Part shown: piece after piece, positions 6,868 to 14,041 of the stretch
Layout of the letters: every line of letters starts with the position of its first letter
Numbering within the stretch: the stretch's first letter is position 1
DNA from: JBEIUL01 sp044356865
GTDB taxonomy: Bacteria; Planctomycetota; Phycisphaerae; Phycisphaerales; SM1A02
Direction of reading: 5' to 3'
Assembly (NCBI GenBank): GCA_044356865.1
Contig: JBIKVN010000056.1
Coordinates: forward strand, 1-14,511
Length of the DNA: 14,511 nt
Made by a program: the position numbers and the translations under genes
The notes under the pieces: model-generated
The model's database searches: none
Told to the model about the DNA's origin: nothing
What the model saw: the letters and a program-made list of their open reading frames with translations, nothing else

Positions 6868-8007
6868 ATGCCCACGAAGACCCCCGCGACCGCCGAAACT
6901 CCCGCGAAGCCGCTCACCTACGCCGAGGCGGGCGTCGACATCGACGCCGGCGACGAGGTGGTCGAGCGGATCAAGCCGATCGTCCGCCGCACCTACGGCC
7001 CGCGGGTGCTCGGGAAGCACGGCGGCTTCGCCGGCATGCTGCGGCTCGACTTCAACGAGAAGCTCTTCAAGCGGAACTACAAGGATCCGGTCCTCGTCGC
7101 CTGCACCGACGGCGTCGGCACCAAGGTGAAGATCGCCGCCGAGCACCGCATCTTCGACACCGTCGGCATCGACTGCGTGGCGATGAACGTGAACGACCTC
7201 ATCGTGCAGGGGGCCGAGCCGCTGCTCTTCCTCGACTACCTCGGCCTGTCGAAGTGCGACCCGGCCGACACCGTCGCGATGATCGAGGGCGTCGCGAAGG
7301 GCTGCGAGATCGCCGGCTGCGCCCTGATCGGCGGCGAGTGCGCCGAGATGCCCGACATCTACGCCCCCGGCGACTTCGACATCGCCGGCTTCACGGTCGG
7401 CGTGGTCGAGCTCTCGCGGGCGATCGACCCGACGCGGGTCAAGAAGGGCGACGTGCTGATCGGCCTCGCGTCGAGCGGCTGCCACTCGAACGGCTACTCG
7501 CTCGTGCGGAAGATCGTGTCTCGGGCGAAGCTCGATTGGAAGAAGATCTATCCCGAGCTGCAGGCGAAGGGCCAGCCCGAGCGCACGCTTGTCGACATCC
7601 TGCTCGAGCCGACCCGGATCTACGCCAAGCCGATCGTGCGGCTCTTGCAGGGCTACAAGCGGAAGAAGGCGGTCTCGGGCATGGCCCACATCACCGGTGG
7701 CGGGCTTCCCGGCAACGTCTGCCGCGCCCTGCCCGACGACCTCGACGCGGTGATCGACTGCACCACCTGGACGCCGCCGCCGATCTTCCCGTTCCTGCAG
7801 AAGCACGGGAACGTCGAGACCGCCGAGATGTTCAAGGTCTTCAACATGGGCATCGGCTACGTCCTCGTCGTGCGTCCGAAGTTCGCCGATGCGATCGAGG
7901 AGAAGCTGCGGAAGTGGGGCGAGACCACCTTCCGCCTCGGCGAGATCGTCAAGGCGCCGCCGGGCGCGAAGGAAGGCTCGGTGCGGCTCGAGAACCTGGC
8001 GGGGTGA
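6868..8007 (+). CDS. purM: Phosphoribosylformylglycinamidine cyclo-ligase (AIR synthetase, 379 aa)
   Basis: Performs the fifth step of purine synthesis: ATP-dependent closure of FGAM to 5-aminoimidazole ribonucleotide (cytoplasm, homodimer). Family signatures are in order: LTYAEAGVDIDAGDE (16-30), ACTDGVGTKVKIA (78-90), NVNDLIVQGAEPLLFLDY (107-124), IGGECAEMPDIY (154-165), GLASSGCHSNGYSLVRKI (199-216), HITGGGLPGN (274-283) and FKVFNMGIGYVLVV (322-335). It is longer than E. coli PurM (345 aa), mainly through a Thr/Pro/Ala-rich N-terminal extension of about 15 residues and small loop insertions. Divergent from sucD and convergent with arfB, so no purine operon is visible. The start is supported by TACAAT 9 nt upstream. 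Confidence 0.98.
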   Translation: MPTKTPATAETPAKPLTYAEAGVDIDAGDEVVERIKPIVRRTYGPRVLGKHGGFAGMLRLDFNEKLFKRNYKDPVLVACTDGVGTKVKIAAEHRIFDTVGIDCVAMNVNDLIVQGAEPLLFLDYLGLSKCDPADTVAMIEGVAKGCEIAGCALIGGECAEMPDIYAPGDFDIAGFTVGVVELSRAIDPTRVKKGDVLIGLASSGCHSNGYSLVRKIVSRAKLDWKKIYPELQAKGQPERTLVDILLEPTRIYAKPIVRLLQGYKRKKAVSGMAHITGGGLPGNVCRALPDDLDAVIDCTTWTPPPIFPFLQKHGNVETAEMFKVFNMGIGYVLVVRPKFADAIEEKLRKWGETTFRLGEIVKAPPGAKEGSVRLENLAG

Positions 8008-8044
8008 GGCGGGGGGATGAACGCCCAGGCCGTCCGTGGTTTGG

Positions 8045-8188
8045 CCCGGAACGACGAGGCCATGCCTCGTCGTGACCTTCACGCGGGGCGAGATGGCGCG
8101 GCCGAGCCGAGCCTGCGGCTGACGTTCGCTTGCGTGTCCATCGGCTGCCGGGTGCTTCCGCGACGAAGCATGGCCTCGTCGTTCCGGG
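8045..8188. repeat. Inverted pair of REP-like hairpins between purM and arfB
   Basis: A perfect 21-bp inverted repeat links 8045-8065 and 8168-8188 (102-bp spacer). Each end also folds on itself: ACGACGAGGC-CAT-GCCTCGTCGT at 8051-8073 (10-bp stem) and an imperfect CGACGA...TCGTCG hairpin at 8161-8181. Two palindromic units in opposite orientation in a 192-bp gap between converging genes is the layout of REP/BIME elements; a short MITE is the alternative. It could also end transcription from both sides, although no T-tracts follow. No coding signal is seen in the spacer. Confidence 0.55.
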
Positions 8189-8199
8189 TGGTGATCGCC

Positions 8200-8694
8200 T
8201 CACTCCCCGCGCCACCCGCGATTCCGCTTGCGGTCGCTCTCGCGGCGCTTGCCCTCGAGCCGGCGCTCGACGCTGCCCCGCGTCGGCTTCGTCTTCTTCC
8301 GCCGCTTGGGCGGCGTCGCGGCGGCCGTCACCAGTTCGCGCAGCCGCGTGACGCACGCCTCGCGGTTCTCGAACTGCGAGCGGTGGGCGTCGGAGTCGAC
8401 GTGCAGCGTGTCGCCGCCGACGAGGCGGCTGCCCGCGAGATCGTGCAGCCGGGCCCGGCCCGCGTCGTCGAGGCCGACGATCGCGGCGATCGCGAGGTGG
8501 ACCTCGGCGCGGGTGTTCACCTTGTTCACGTTCTGCCCGCCGGGGCCGCGCGAGCGGCTGAACGAGAAGATCACCGCTGACTTCGCCGCCCAGCAGCCGC
8601 GGCCGAGGTCGATCGCGTCGCCGGGCCGCACCGGCGGCTTCGGCTTCCGCGGCGGCTCGGGCGGGCGGGCGTGAAAGTCGTGCGGGCGGTCCAT
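8200..8694 (-). CDS. arfB: Peptidyl-tRNA hydrolase ArfB-like ribosome-rescue factor (164 aa)
   Basis: Small class I release-factor-like protein (ArfB/YaeJ/ICT1 family) that hydrolyses peptidyl-tRNA on stalled ribosomes. The GGQ motif is at 52-54 within FSRSRGPGGQNVNKVNTRAE (44-63), typical of the family, and there is no stop-codon recognition domain. The C-terminus (about 129-161) is strongly basic (KRRKKTK, then RRLEGKRRESDRKRNR), matching the tail that enters the mRNA channel. The length suits the family (about 140 aa) with a short Pro-rich N-terminal extension. Divergent from the barrel gene at 8747, with 52 bp between the starts. TACTTT lies 6 nt before the ATG at 8694. Confidence 0.93.
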   Translation of the reverse strand: MDRPHDFHARPPEPPRKPKPPVRPGDAIDLGRGCWAAKSAVIFSFSRSRGPGGQNVNKVNTRAEVHLAIAAIVGLDDAGRARLHDLAGSRLVGGDTLHVDSDAHRSQFENREACVTRLRELVTAAATPPKRRKKTKPTRGSVERRLEGKRRESDRKRNRGWRGE

Positions 8695-8700
8695 GGCGGG

Positions 8701-8706
8701 AAAGTA
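8701..8706 (-). promoter_or_regulatory. Putative -10 (TACTTT) for arfB
   Basis: TACTTT on the minus strand ends 6 nt (CCCGCC) before the ATG at 8694, so a leaderless mRNA is predicted. Its partner on the other strand is at 8735-8740, leaving only 28 bp between the two hexamers. Confidence 0.45.
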
Positions 8707-8734
8707 TCGGCCGGAAGGGCCGCGCCGTCGCGGC

Positions 8735-8740
8735 TACCCT
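8735..8740 (+). promoter_or_regulatory. Putative -10 (TACCCT) for the outer-membrane protein gene
   Basis: TACCCT ends 6 nt (GCGGGG) before the ATG at 8747. This decides the start against the in-frame ATG at 8693, which lies upstream of the hexamer and would add 18 Arg/Gly/Pro-rich residues. A leaderless transcript is predicted. Confidence 0.4.
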
Positions 8741-8746
8741 GCGGGG

Positions 8747-9646
8747 ATGGACGCACTTTCCACGACCGCGGCGCTGCTCGCGATCCTCCAGGGCGAGGCC
8801 CCGCCTGCGGAAACCCCGGGGAATCCGCCCGCCGCCGTCGCTCCGCTCGAGCCGCGCCCCTGGACGCTCGACTTCGCCGCCGACGCGTGGTTCCCGCGGC
8901 TCGTCGGCGACCTCACCCGCGGCGGGGCGGCGATCGACACCCGCGACGTCGGGCTCTCGGGTTCCGAAGTCGCCTTCGCCGGCGAACTCGGTTTTACCGT
9001 CGACCGCTGGCGGCTTGCGGTCTCGGGCTTCACCTTCTCGACCGAGGGCACCGCCGGGGCGCAGAGCGCCTTCCAGTTCGGCGGCATCAACGTCGCGGCG
9101 GGTGACTCGCTCGCGACCAGCGCCGACTGGTGGGGCGTGGGCGTCGACCTCTCGTACGCGCTCTGGCGGCCGCTCGACGCGAAACCCTTCCCGTGGAGCG
9201 AAGCCGGCCCGGCCCCCGCAAACCCCGGCCCCGACGGCCGCCCGCGCGTCGACTTCGCGATCGATCCCGCGTTCGGCCTGAGCTACTACGACTTCTCGCA
9301 ATCGCTCACCGACCGCACGCAGAACCTCTCGACCGACTTCTCGGGCCAGTGGCTCGGCGTGCGGTTCGGCGCCGACGTCGCGGTCGATTTCCACGTGAAG
9401 GACCTGGTCGGCTTCCTCGACACGCTGCGGCTCGAGGTCGGGGCGACCGCCGGCCCCACGGCGCCGCTCTCGGGCGGAAGCGTCGGCTGGGTGGTCGACC
9501 TCGAGGCGGCGTTCGTGCTGTACGCGACGCCGAACGTCGCGGCTCGACTTGGCTACCGCTACCTCGACGCCGATCTCGAGGCCGACGCGGGCACCGCGAG
9601 CGTCTCGCTGCAGGGTCTGTTCGCCGGCGTGGGGATCGCCTGGTGA
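8747..9646 (+). CDS. Probable outer-membrane beta-barrel protein (299 aa)
   Basis: No named family recognised. After a short hydrophobic N-terminus (LSTTAALLAIL, a weak signal peptide) and a Pro-rich stretch to about residue 40, the protein alternates amphipathic strands with Gly/Asp turns: WTLDFAADAWFPRL, VAFAGELGFTVDRWRLAVSG, GVGVDLSYALW, AFGLSYYDFSQSL, WLGVRFGADVAVDF, TLRLEVGATAG, AAFVLYATPNVAARLGYRY. It ends VSLQGLFAGVGIAW, a final strand with a C-terminal aromatic residue, as expected for BAM-inserted barrels. Ten or so strands fit an OmpA-like or small-porin barrel in a diderm envelope. The stop overlaps the start of the phosphoesterase gene, so the two are translationally coupled. Ligand or cargo unknown. 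Confidence 0.7.
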   Translation: MDALSTTAALLAILQGEAPPAETPGNPPAAVAPLEPRPWTLDFAADAWFPRLVGDLTRGGAAIDTRDVGLSGSEVAFAGELGFTVDRWRLAVSGFTFSTEGTAGAQSAFQFGGINVAAGDSLATSADWWGVGVDLSYALWRPLDAKPFPWSEAGPAPANPGPDGRPRVDFAIDPAFGLSYYDFSQSLTDRTQNLSTDFSGQWLGVRFGADVAVDFHVKDLVGFLDTLRLEVGATAGPTAPLSGGSVGWVVDLEAAFVLYATPNVAARLGYRYLDADLEADAGTASVSLQGLFAGVGIAW

Positions 9647-10545
9647 AGATCCGGCGGCCCGAGTCCGGCGGCTGGGCGTCCGCGCTCGGCGCCCGCAGCG
9701 TGAAGTTCCGCAAGGCGCAGGTGCGGCACCTCGTGCTGACCGTCGCGGCCGACCGGCTCTCGGGCGGGCGTCTGCTCAAGCGGCATCTCGCGCAGGAGAC
9801 GGTCGTGCGGAAGGTCGAGGTGCGGCATCCGAACTGGCCCGCGGCCTTCGACGGGCTGCGCATCGCCCACCTCAGCGACTTCCACCTCGGCCGCCTCATG
9901 CCGGTCGAGCGGGCGGTCGCGATCGTCGAGCGGGCCGGCGAGCTCTCGCCCGACCTCGTCGCATGCACCGGCGACGTGGTCGACCTCCACCACGACGGCG
10001 TCGCCCCGGTCTTCGCGGCGATGGCCGCGTGCGGGGCGCCGCACGGGGCGTTCCTCGTGCTCGGGAATCACGACCATCTCGACAGCGACCGGGCCATTGC
10101 CCGCCTCGCCCGCCGCGCCGGCGTCGCGACGCTGCGGGACGGCACCGCGACGCTGTCGGCCCGCGGCGGGACGCTCGCGATCGCCGGCGTGAACTGGAGC
10201 CGCTCGCTCGCGTCGTGCGACCGGCGCGTGCGCCAAGCCGCCGCGGCCGGCTGCGACCTCCTGCTTTCCCACAACCCGAAGTCGTTCCGCGCCGCGTCGC
10301 GCCTCGGCATCCCGCTCACGCTCGCCGGCCACACCCACGGCGGGCAGGTCGCGGTGCCGCGGCGGCCGCGCACGAACCTCGCCTTCTCGCACCGGCTGAA
10401 CTCCGGCCTCTACCGCGACCGCGACTCGTTCCTCTACGTGACCTCGGGCCTCGGCGCGTGGTTCCCGCTGCGGATCAATTGTCCGCCCGAGATCGCCCTG
10501 GTCACCGTCCGCCGCGGCGAGGCGACGGCCGAACTCTCAGGCTGA
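9643..10545 (+). CDS. Calcineurin-like metallophosphoesterase, YaeI-like (300 aa)
   Basis: Two-metal phosphoesterase with all family motifs: D79-x-H81 in LSDFHLG, G110-D111 in CTGDVVD, GNHDH (141-145, N142/H143), H210 in LLLSHNP, and GHTHGG (229-234). The spacing fits the YaeI/YkuE subgroup, which includes lipid pyrophosphatase relatives such as LpxG. The substrate cannot be read from sequence. No signal peptide or clear membrane helix is present; residues 1-60 are basic and may bind membrane. GTG at 9643 is the start because it overlaps the upstream stop as GTGA. Starting there removes an Arg-rich upstream read-through. Being cotranslated with a barrel gene suggests an envelope-related job (inference). 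The 3' end overlaps the convergent decarboxylase gene by 9 bp. Confidence 0.9.
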   Translation: MKIRRPESGGWASALGARSVKFRKAQVRHLVLTVAADRLSGGRLLKRHLAQETVVRKVEVRHPNWPAAFDGLRIAHLSDFHLGRLMPVERAVAIVERAGELSPDLVACTGDVVDLHHDGVAPVFAAMAACGAPHGAFLVLGNHDHLDSDRAIARLARRAGVATLRDGTATLSARGGTLAIAGVNWSRSLASCDRRVRQAAAAGCDLLLSHNPKSFRAASRLGIPLTLAGHTHGGQVAVPRRPRTNLAFSHRLNSGLYRDRDSFLYVTSGLGAWFPLRINCPPEIALVTVRRGEATAELSG

Positions 10546-12006
10546 GCCGGCCTCGTCCGCAAGGGCCCGGATCGCCGCCCACGCGGCGTCGACGTGCCGC
10601 TCCTCGACCGAGGTCGCGCCGAGGGCGAGCCGCAGCGTGTACTTCCCGTCGAGCCGCGTGTGGCTGAGGAACGCGACGCCCGAGCGGTTCAGCCGCTCGA
10701 GCAGCCGCTCGTTCGCCGCGTCGCCCTCCTTCAGCCGGAAGCAGACGAGCGAGAGCTCGCGCGGGGCGGCGATCTCGAAGCGGGGATCCGCCCGCACGTG
10801 CCGCTCGAAGCGCCCGGCGAGCCCGACGTGGAACCGCACATACGCCCGGATTCCCTCGAGCCCGTAATGCCGCAGCACCCACCAGAGCTTCAGGCTGCGG
10901 AACCGCCGGCCGAGCGGCACCTGCCAGTCGCGGTAGTCGATGACCTTGCCGCTCTCCGTCGCGGAGTTGCGAAGGAACTCGGGCAGCACGCTCAGGCTCG
11001 ACACCAGCCGGGCCCGGTCGGCGACCCAGAAGCAGTGGCAATCGAAGTTGGTCAGCATCCACTTGTGCGGGTTGAAGCCGTAGCTGTCGGCCAGCTCGAC
11101 GCCGTCGTGCAGATGGCGGAACTCGGGGCAGATCGGGGCGACGCCCGCGAACGCCGCGTCGACGTGCATCCAGATCGCGTGCTCGCGGCAGATCCGGCCG
11201 ATCGCGGGCACCGGGTCGACCGCGAGGCTCGAGGTCGTCCCGACGGTCGCGCAGCAGAGGAACGGCAGCCGCCCGGCCGCGAGATCCTCGCGGATCGCCG
11301 CCTCGAGCCGGTCGGGCCGCATCGCGAAGCGTTCGTCGACCTCGATCAGCCGGAGGTTCTCCTCGCCGAGCCCCGCGATCCGCAGGCCTTTCGACATGAT
11401 GGAATGCGTCTGCGTGCTCGCGTAGGCCACCAGCGGCCTCGGGAACGCCTGCAGCCCGGCCTTCCCGGCCAGCCCGCCGGTCGCCCGGTCGCGGGCGGCG
11501 ACGATCGCGCAGACCATCGCGCTCGAGGCGGTGTCCTGGATCACGCCGCCGCCGGTCGAGGTCGAGAGGAACGCCTCGGGAAGCCCGAGCGCCGGCACCA
11601 GCCAGTCGAGCACCAGCGTCTCGACCTCGGTGCACGCCGGGCTCGTCGACCAGAGCATGCCCTGCACGCCGAGGCCGCTCGAGAGGAGGTCGCCGAGGAT
11701 CGCCGGGCCGCTCGCGTTCGCCGGGAAGTACGCGAAGAAGCCCGGGTGCTGCCAGTGGGTGAGGCCGGGCACGACGATCCGCTCGACGTCCTCCATCCAG
11801 CGGTCGAACGGCTCGGGCGTCTCTGGCGCGGTCGCCGGCAGCTTCGCCCGCACCTCGCCCGGCTCGACGCGGCTCTGCACCGGGTACCGCTCGACGTTCG
11901 CGAGGTAGTCGGCGATCCAGTCGACCAGCCGGTGCCCGGCGCGGCGGAACTCGTCGGGACTCATGTGGCCGGGCGGCGGGGGCGCAGGATCTCGATCGGT
12001 CGGCAT
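10537..12006 (-). CDS. Group II PLP-dependent aromatic amino acid decarboxylase / aromatic acetaldehyde synthase homologue (489 aa)
   Basis: Fold-type I PLP enzyme close to animal and plant DOPA/tryptophan decarboxylases. Landmarks are HWQHPGFFAYFP (84-95), TSTGGGVIQDTASSA (149-163), H201 in STQTHSIMSKG (stacks on PLP), HVDAAFAG (281-288, D283) and the Schiff-base K315 in GFNPHKWMLTNFDC. The loop and following helix DYRDWQVPLGRRFRSLKLWW (358-376 region) match the eukaryotic enzymes closely. In human DDC the catalytic-loop Tyr332 lies 29 residues after the PLP Lys. Here residue 344, also 29 after K315, is Phe (LPEFLRN). In plant enzymes this Tyr-to-Phe change turns decarboxylation into decarboxylation plus oxidative deamination, giving aldehyde, ammonia and H2O2. 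The stacking His is kept. Monocistronic, with TAGCCT 10 nt before the ATG. Confidence 0.93.
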   Translation of the reverse strand: MPTDRDPAPPPPGHMSPDEFRRAGHRLVDWIADYLANVERYPVQSRVEPGEVRAKLPATAPETPEPFDRWMEDVERIVVPGLTHWQHPGFFAYFPANASGPAILGDLLSSGLGVQGMLWSTSPACTEVETLVLDWLVPALGLPEAFLSTSTGGGVIQDTASSAMVCAIVAARDRATGGLAGKAGLQAFPRPLVAYASTQTHSIMSKGLRIAGLGEENLRLIEVDERFAMRPDRLEAAIREDLAAGRLPFLCCATVGTTSSLAVDPVPAIGRICREHAIWMHVDAAFAGVAPICPEFRHLHDGVELADSYGFNPHKWMLTNFDCHCFWVADRARLVSSLSVLPEFLRNSATESGKVIDYRDWQVPLGRRFRSLKLWWVLRHYGLEGIRAYVRFHVGLAGRFERHVRADPRFEIAAPRELSLVCFRLKEGDAANERLLERLNRSGVAFLSHTRLDGKYTLRLALGATSVEERHVDAAWAAIRALADEAGSA

Positions 12007-12016
12007 GGGAACGGTC

Positions 12017-12022
12017 AGGCTA
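12017..12022 (-). promoter_or_regulatory. Putative -10 (TAGCCT) for the decarboxylase homologue
   Basis: TAGCCT on the minus strand ends 10 nt (GACCGTTCCC) before the ATG at 12006. It lies just downstream of the terminator at 12047-12102, so the gene should start its own transcript. No -35 or Shine-Dalgarno sequence is visible. Confidence 0.4.
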
Positions 12023-12046
12023 CCGGCGGCGGTCGACGGACCGGGA

Positions 12047-12102
12047 TGTAAAAACAAAACCGTGGGCGGCGTGTATGGGACGCCGTCCACGGCCCTTTTT
12101 TT
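12047..12102. terminator. Bidirectional intrinsic terminator
   Basis: A 13-bp stem (12060-12072 with 12080-12092, one G-U wobble on the plus-strand RNA) encloses the 7-nt loop GTATGGG. On the plus strand it is followed by T7 (12096-12102). On the minus strand it is followed by TTTTGTTTTT (12050-12059). The minus direction makes biological sense: it would end the ispE-pepF transcript before the decarboxylase promoter. On the plus strand it could stop antisense transcription coming from the phosphoesterase gene. Confidence 0.75.
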
Positions 12103-12318
12103 CCCAATGCTCCGCCCCACCACCAGATGGGTAGTCCGACCCGGGGACCGCGCCGAGGGCACGGAATCCGTCCAGACTGCTTCAGGATGCCCCAAACCCC
12201 GTCCGGAGCGAGGCCTGCGCGTCGGTTTTTGGCAAAATTTGCCTCTGGCGGGGTCAAACGACCCCAAGAACCGACCGCGAAGGCCCTTCGGACCCCCTTC
12301 AAAGGGGCTGTCCGGCGG
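12103..12318. other. Hairpin-rich spacer downstream of the M3 peptidase gene
   Basis: No gene is seen. Inverted repeats include CCCCTTCAAAGGGG (12294-12307, 11 bp after the peptidase stop), GGGGTC-AAAC-GACCCC (12250-12265) and the AT-rich GGCAAAATTTGCC (12231-12243) beside a T5 run. Read on the minus strand these form the 3' untranslated region of the peptidase transcript. They may protect the 3' end or reduce transcription before the strong terminator. A small RNA cannot be excluded. Confidence 0.4.
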
Positions 12319-14022
12319 TCAGGCGGGGATCGCCGCCATCTCCCTGCGGACCTCGCCCATGAGTTCGCGGATGATCCCGGGGCCGAAGTCCCAGCGGCAT
12401 CCGGCGGCCTCCCACAGCTCGGGCAGCGGCCGCGAGCCACCGAGGGCGAGGCCCTTCTTGTAGTTCGCGAGGGCCCGGTCCCGGTCGGTGCGGGACTGCA
12501 GCCAGACCTGCATGGCCCCGGTCTCGGCGATGCCGTACTCGATGTAGTAGAAGGGCATGCCGAAGAGGTGCAGCTGCCGCTGCCACGAACGCTCGGCGAA
12601 CCGCTCGAGGCCGCTCCAGTCGACCCGCGATCCGAAGCGGGCGTTCAGCCGCATCCACTCGGCGGTTCGGTCCTTCCGGGCGTGGCCCGGATTGGTGTAG
12701 ATCCAGTGCTGGAAGGCGTCGATCTGGGCGATCCACGGCATCAGGCTCGGGAACTTCTCGAGCCGTTCGCGGCGGGCCCGGTTCGCGTCGGCCGGCGAAT
12801 AGAACCGTTCGAGGTGCGGCAGCGTGAGCAGTTCCATGCTGGTGCTGGCGACCTCGGCGAACTCGATCGGGCTGCCGCGGTACTCGAGCACCGGGTCGCC
12901 CTTGCAGAGGATCGAGTGGAACGCGTGGCCGGCCTCGTGCACCATCGTGACCAGGTCGCGGTGCAGGCCCGCGGCGTTCATGAAGATGAAGGGCAGGCGG
13001 CTGCGCTGCCGCTGGTACTGGTAGCCGCCGGGGGCCTTGCCCGGCCGGCTCTCGAGGTCGAGGCAGTCGCCCTCGGCCAGCGTGCCGAACATCGAGGCGA
13101 GCTCGGGATCGAGCTCGCGGAAGACCGCGGCGGTGCGGTCGAAGAGCTCCTGGCCGTCCCGGAAGGGCCGCAGCGGCGGGCGGCCCCGCTCGTCGACGGC
13201 GAGGTCCCACGGGCGCAGCGAGCCGAGCCCGAGGTTCCGGGCCCGATCGGCGTTCAGTTCGTGCAGGGCGGGCACGCAGACCTCGGCGACGGCGTCGTGG
13301 AAACCGAAGCAGTCCTCGGGGCGATAGTCGAACCGCTGCAGCTTGCGGTGCTGGAAATCGCGGAAGTTCGCGAAGCCGGCGTTGCGGGCGACTTCATGCC
13401 GCTTGGCGACGAGCCGGTCGAAGAGGTCGTCGATCCGGTCGGCGTCGGCCTCGCGCCGCTCGGCGATCGTCCGCCAGGCGCTCTCGCGGACCGCGCGGTC
13501 GGTCTCCTCGAGGTAGCGCGACATCTGGGCGAGCGTGCGCTTCGCCCCGTCGAACTCGACGTTCATCGCCCCGCAGATCGTGCTGTATTCCTGGTCGAGC
13601 TTGGTGATCTCGGTCTGCAGCGGGATGTTCGCCTCGCGGAAGAGCTCGACGTCGACCGCGAGCCGCCGCAGCAGGACGCCCCAGCGGGCCTGGTCGAGCT
13701 CGCGGGCGAACGGGCTGGAGACGATCTTGCGGTCAAGCTCGAACGCGACCTTCCGCACGTTCGGCTCGACGTTCTCGATGAACCGCGTGAAAGCCGCCTG
13801 CCGCGACGCGTCGTCGGTGCGGCAGGTCATCGCGATGTAGAGGTTCGCCTCGGCCTCGGCGGTGGCCGCGTCCAGCTCGCTGCGGTCGAGGATGAGGTTC
13901 TCGAGGCAGTTCTTGCACTTGAGCGGACGGTCGACGAGCCCGCGGTAGAGCGGCTCGAGCCGCGACCAGTCGGTGGCGTCGAGTTCGGCGGGCACGTACG
14001 GACGGGCGGTGGTGGCGGGCAT
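12319..14022 (-). CDS. pepF: M3 family zinc oligopeptidase, oligoendopeptidase F-like (567 aa)
   Basis: Cytoplasmic metallopeptidase predicted to cleave short peptides. The zinc site is H362-E363-A-G-H366 in MVHEAGHAFHSIL, with the third ligand E390 in IEFAEVASTSMEL, spaced as in M3 enzymes. The substrate-side motif GMPFYYIEYGIAETGAMQVW (488-507) is also typical. The N-terminal about 200 residues are helical and Glu/Arg-rich, matching the M3 cap, and the length is normal for PepF (about 560-600). No signal peptide. The ATG at 14022 is the first Met after the ispE stop, leaving a 19-nt gap, so the gene is read as the second cistron of an ispE-pepF operon. It has no TANNNT element of its own, which fits. 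The gene symbol is by family resemblance; other M3B subfamilies are possible. Confidence 0.92.
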   Translation of the reverse strand: MPATTARPYVPAELDATDWSRLEPLYRGLVDRPLKCKNCLENLILDRSELDAATAEAEANLYIAMTCRTDDASRQAAFTRFIENVEPNVRKVAFELDRKIVSSPFARELDQARWGVLLRRLAVDVELFREANIPLQTEITKLDQEYSTICGAMNVEFDGAKRTLAQMSRYLEETDRAVRESAWRTIAERREADADRIDDLFDRLVAKRHEVARNAGFANFRDFQHRKLQRFDYRPEDCFGFHDAVAEVCVPALHELNADRARNLGLGSLRPWDLAVDERGRPPLRPFRDGQELFDRTAAVFRELDPELASMFGTLAEGDCLDLESRPGKAPGGYQYQRQRSRLPFIFMNAAGLHRDLVTMVHEAGHAFHSILCKGDPVLEYRGSPIEFAEVASTSMELLTLPHLERFYSPADANRARRERLEKFPSLMPWIAQIDAFQHWIYTNPGHARKDRTAEWMRLNARFGSRVDWSGLERFAERSWQRQLHLFGMPFYYIEYGIAETGAMQVWLQSRTDRDRALANYKKGLALGGSRPLPELWEAAGCRWDFGPGIIRELMGEVRREMAAIPA

Positions 14023-14041
14023 GGGGGGTTCGGCTCGGGTT

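Noticed and set aside
5461..8082. 873-codon open frame on the minus strand across sucD and purM
   Set aside because: It runs out of frame through sucD and antisense to purM, and its Arg/Asp/His-rich translation is a shadow.
10594..12051. 485-codon plus-strand open frame opposite the decarboxylase
   Set aside because: Arg/Glu/Pro-rich antisense shadow without motifs.
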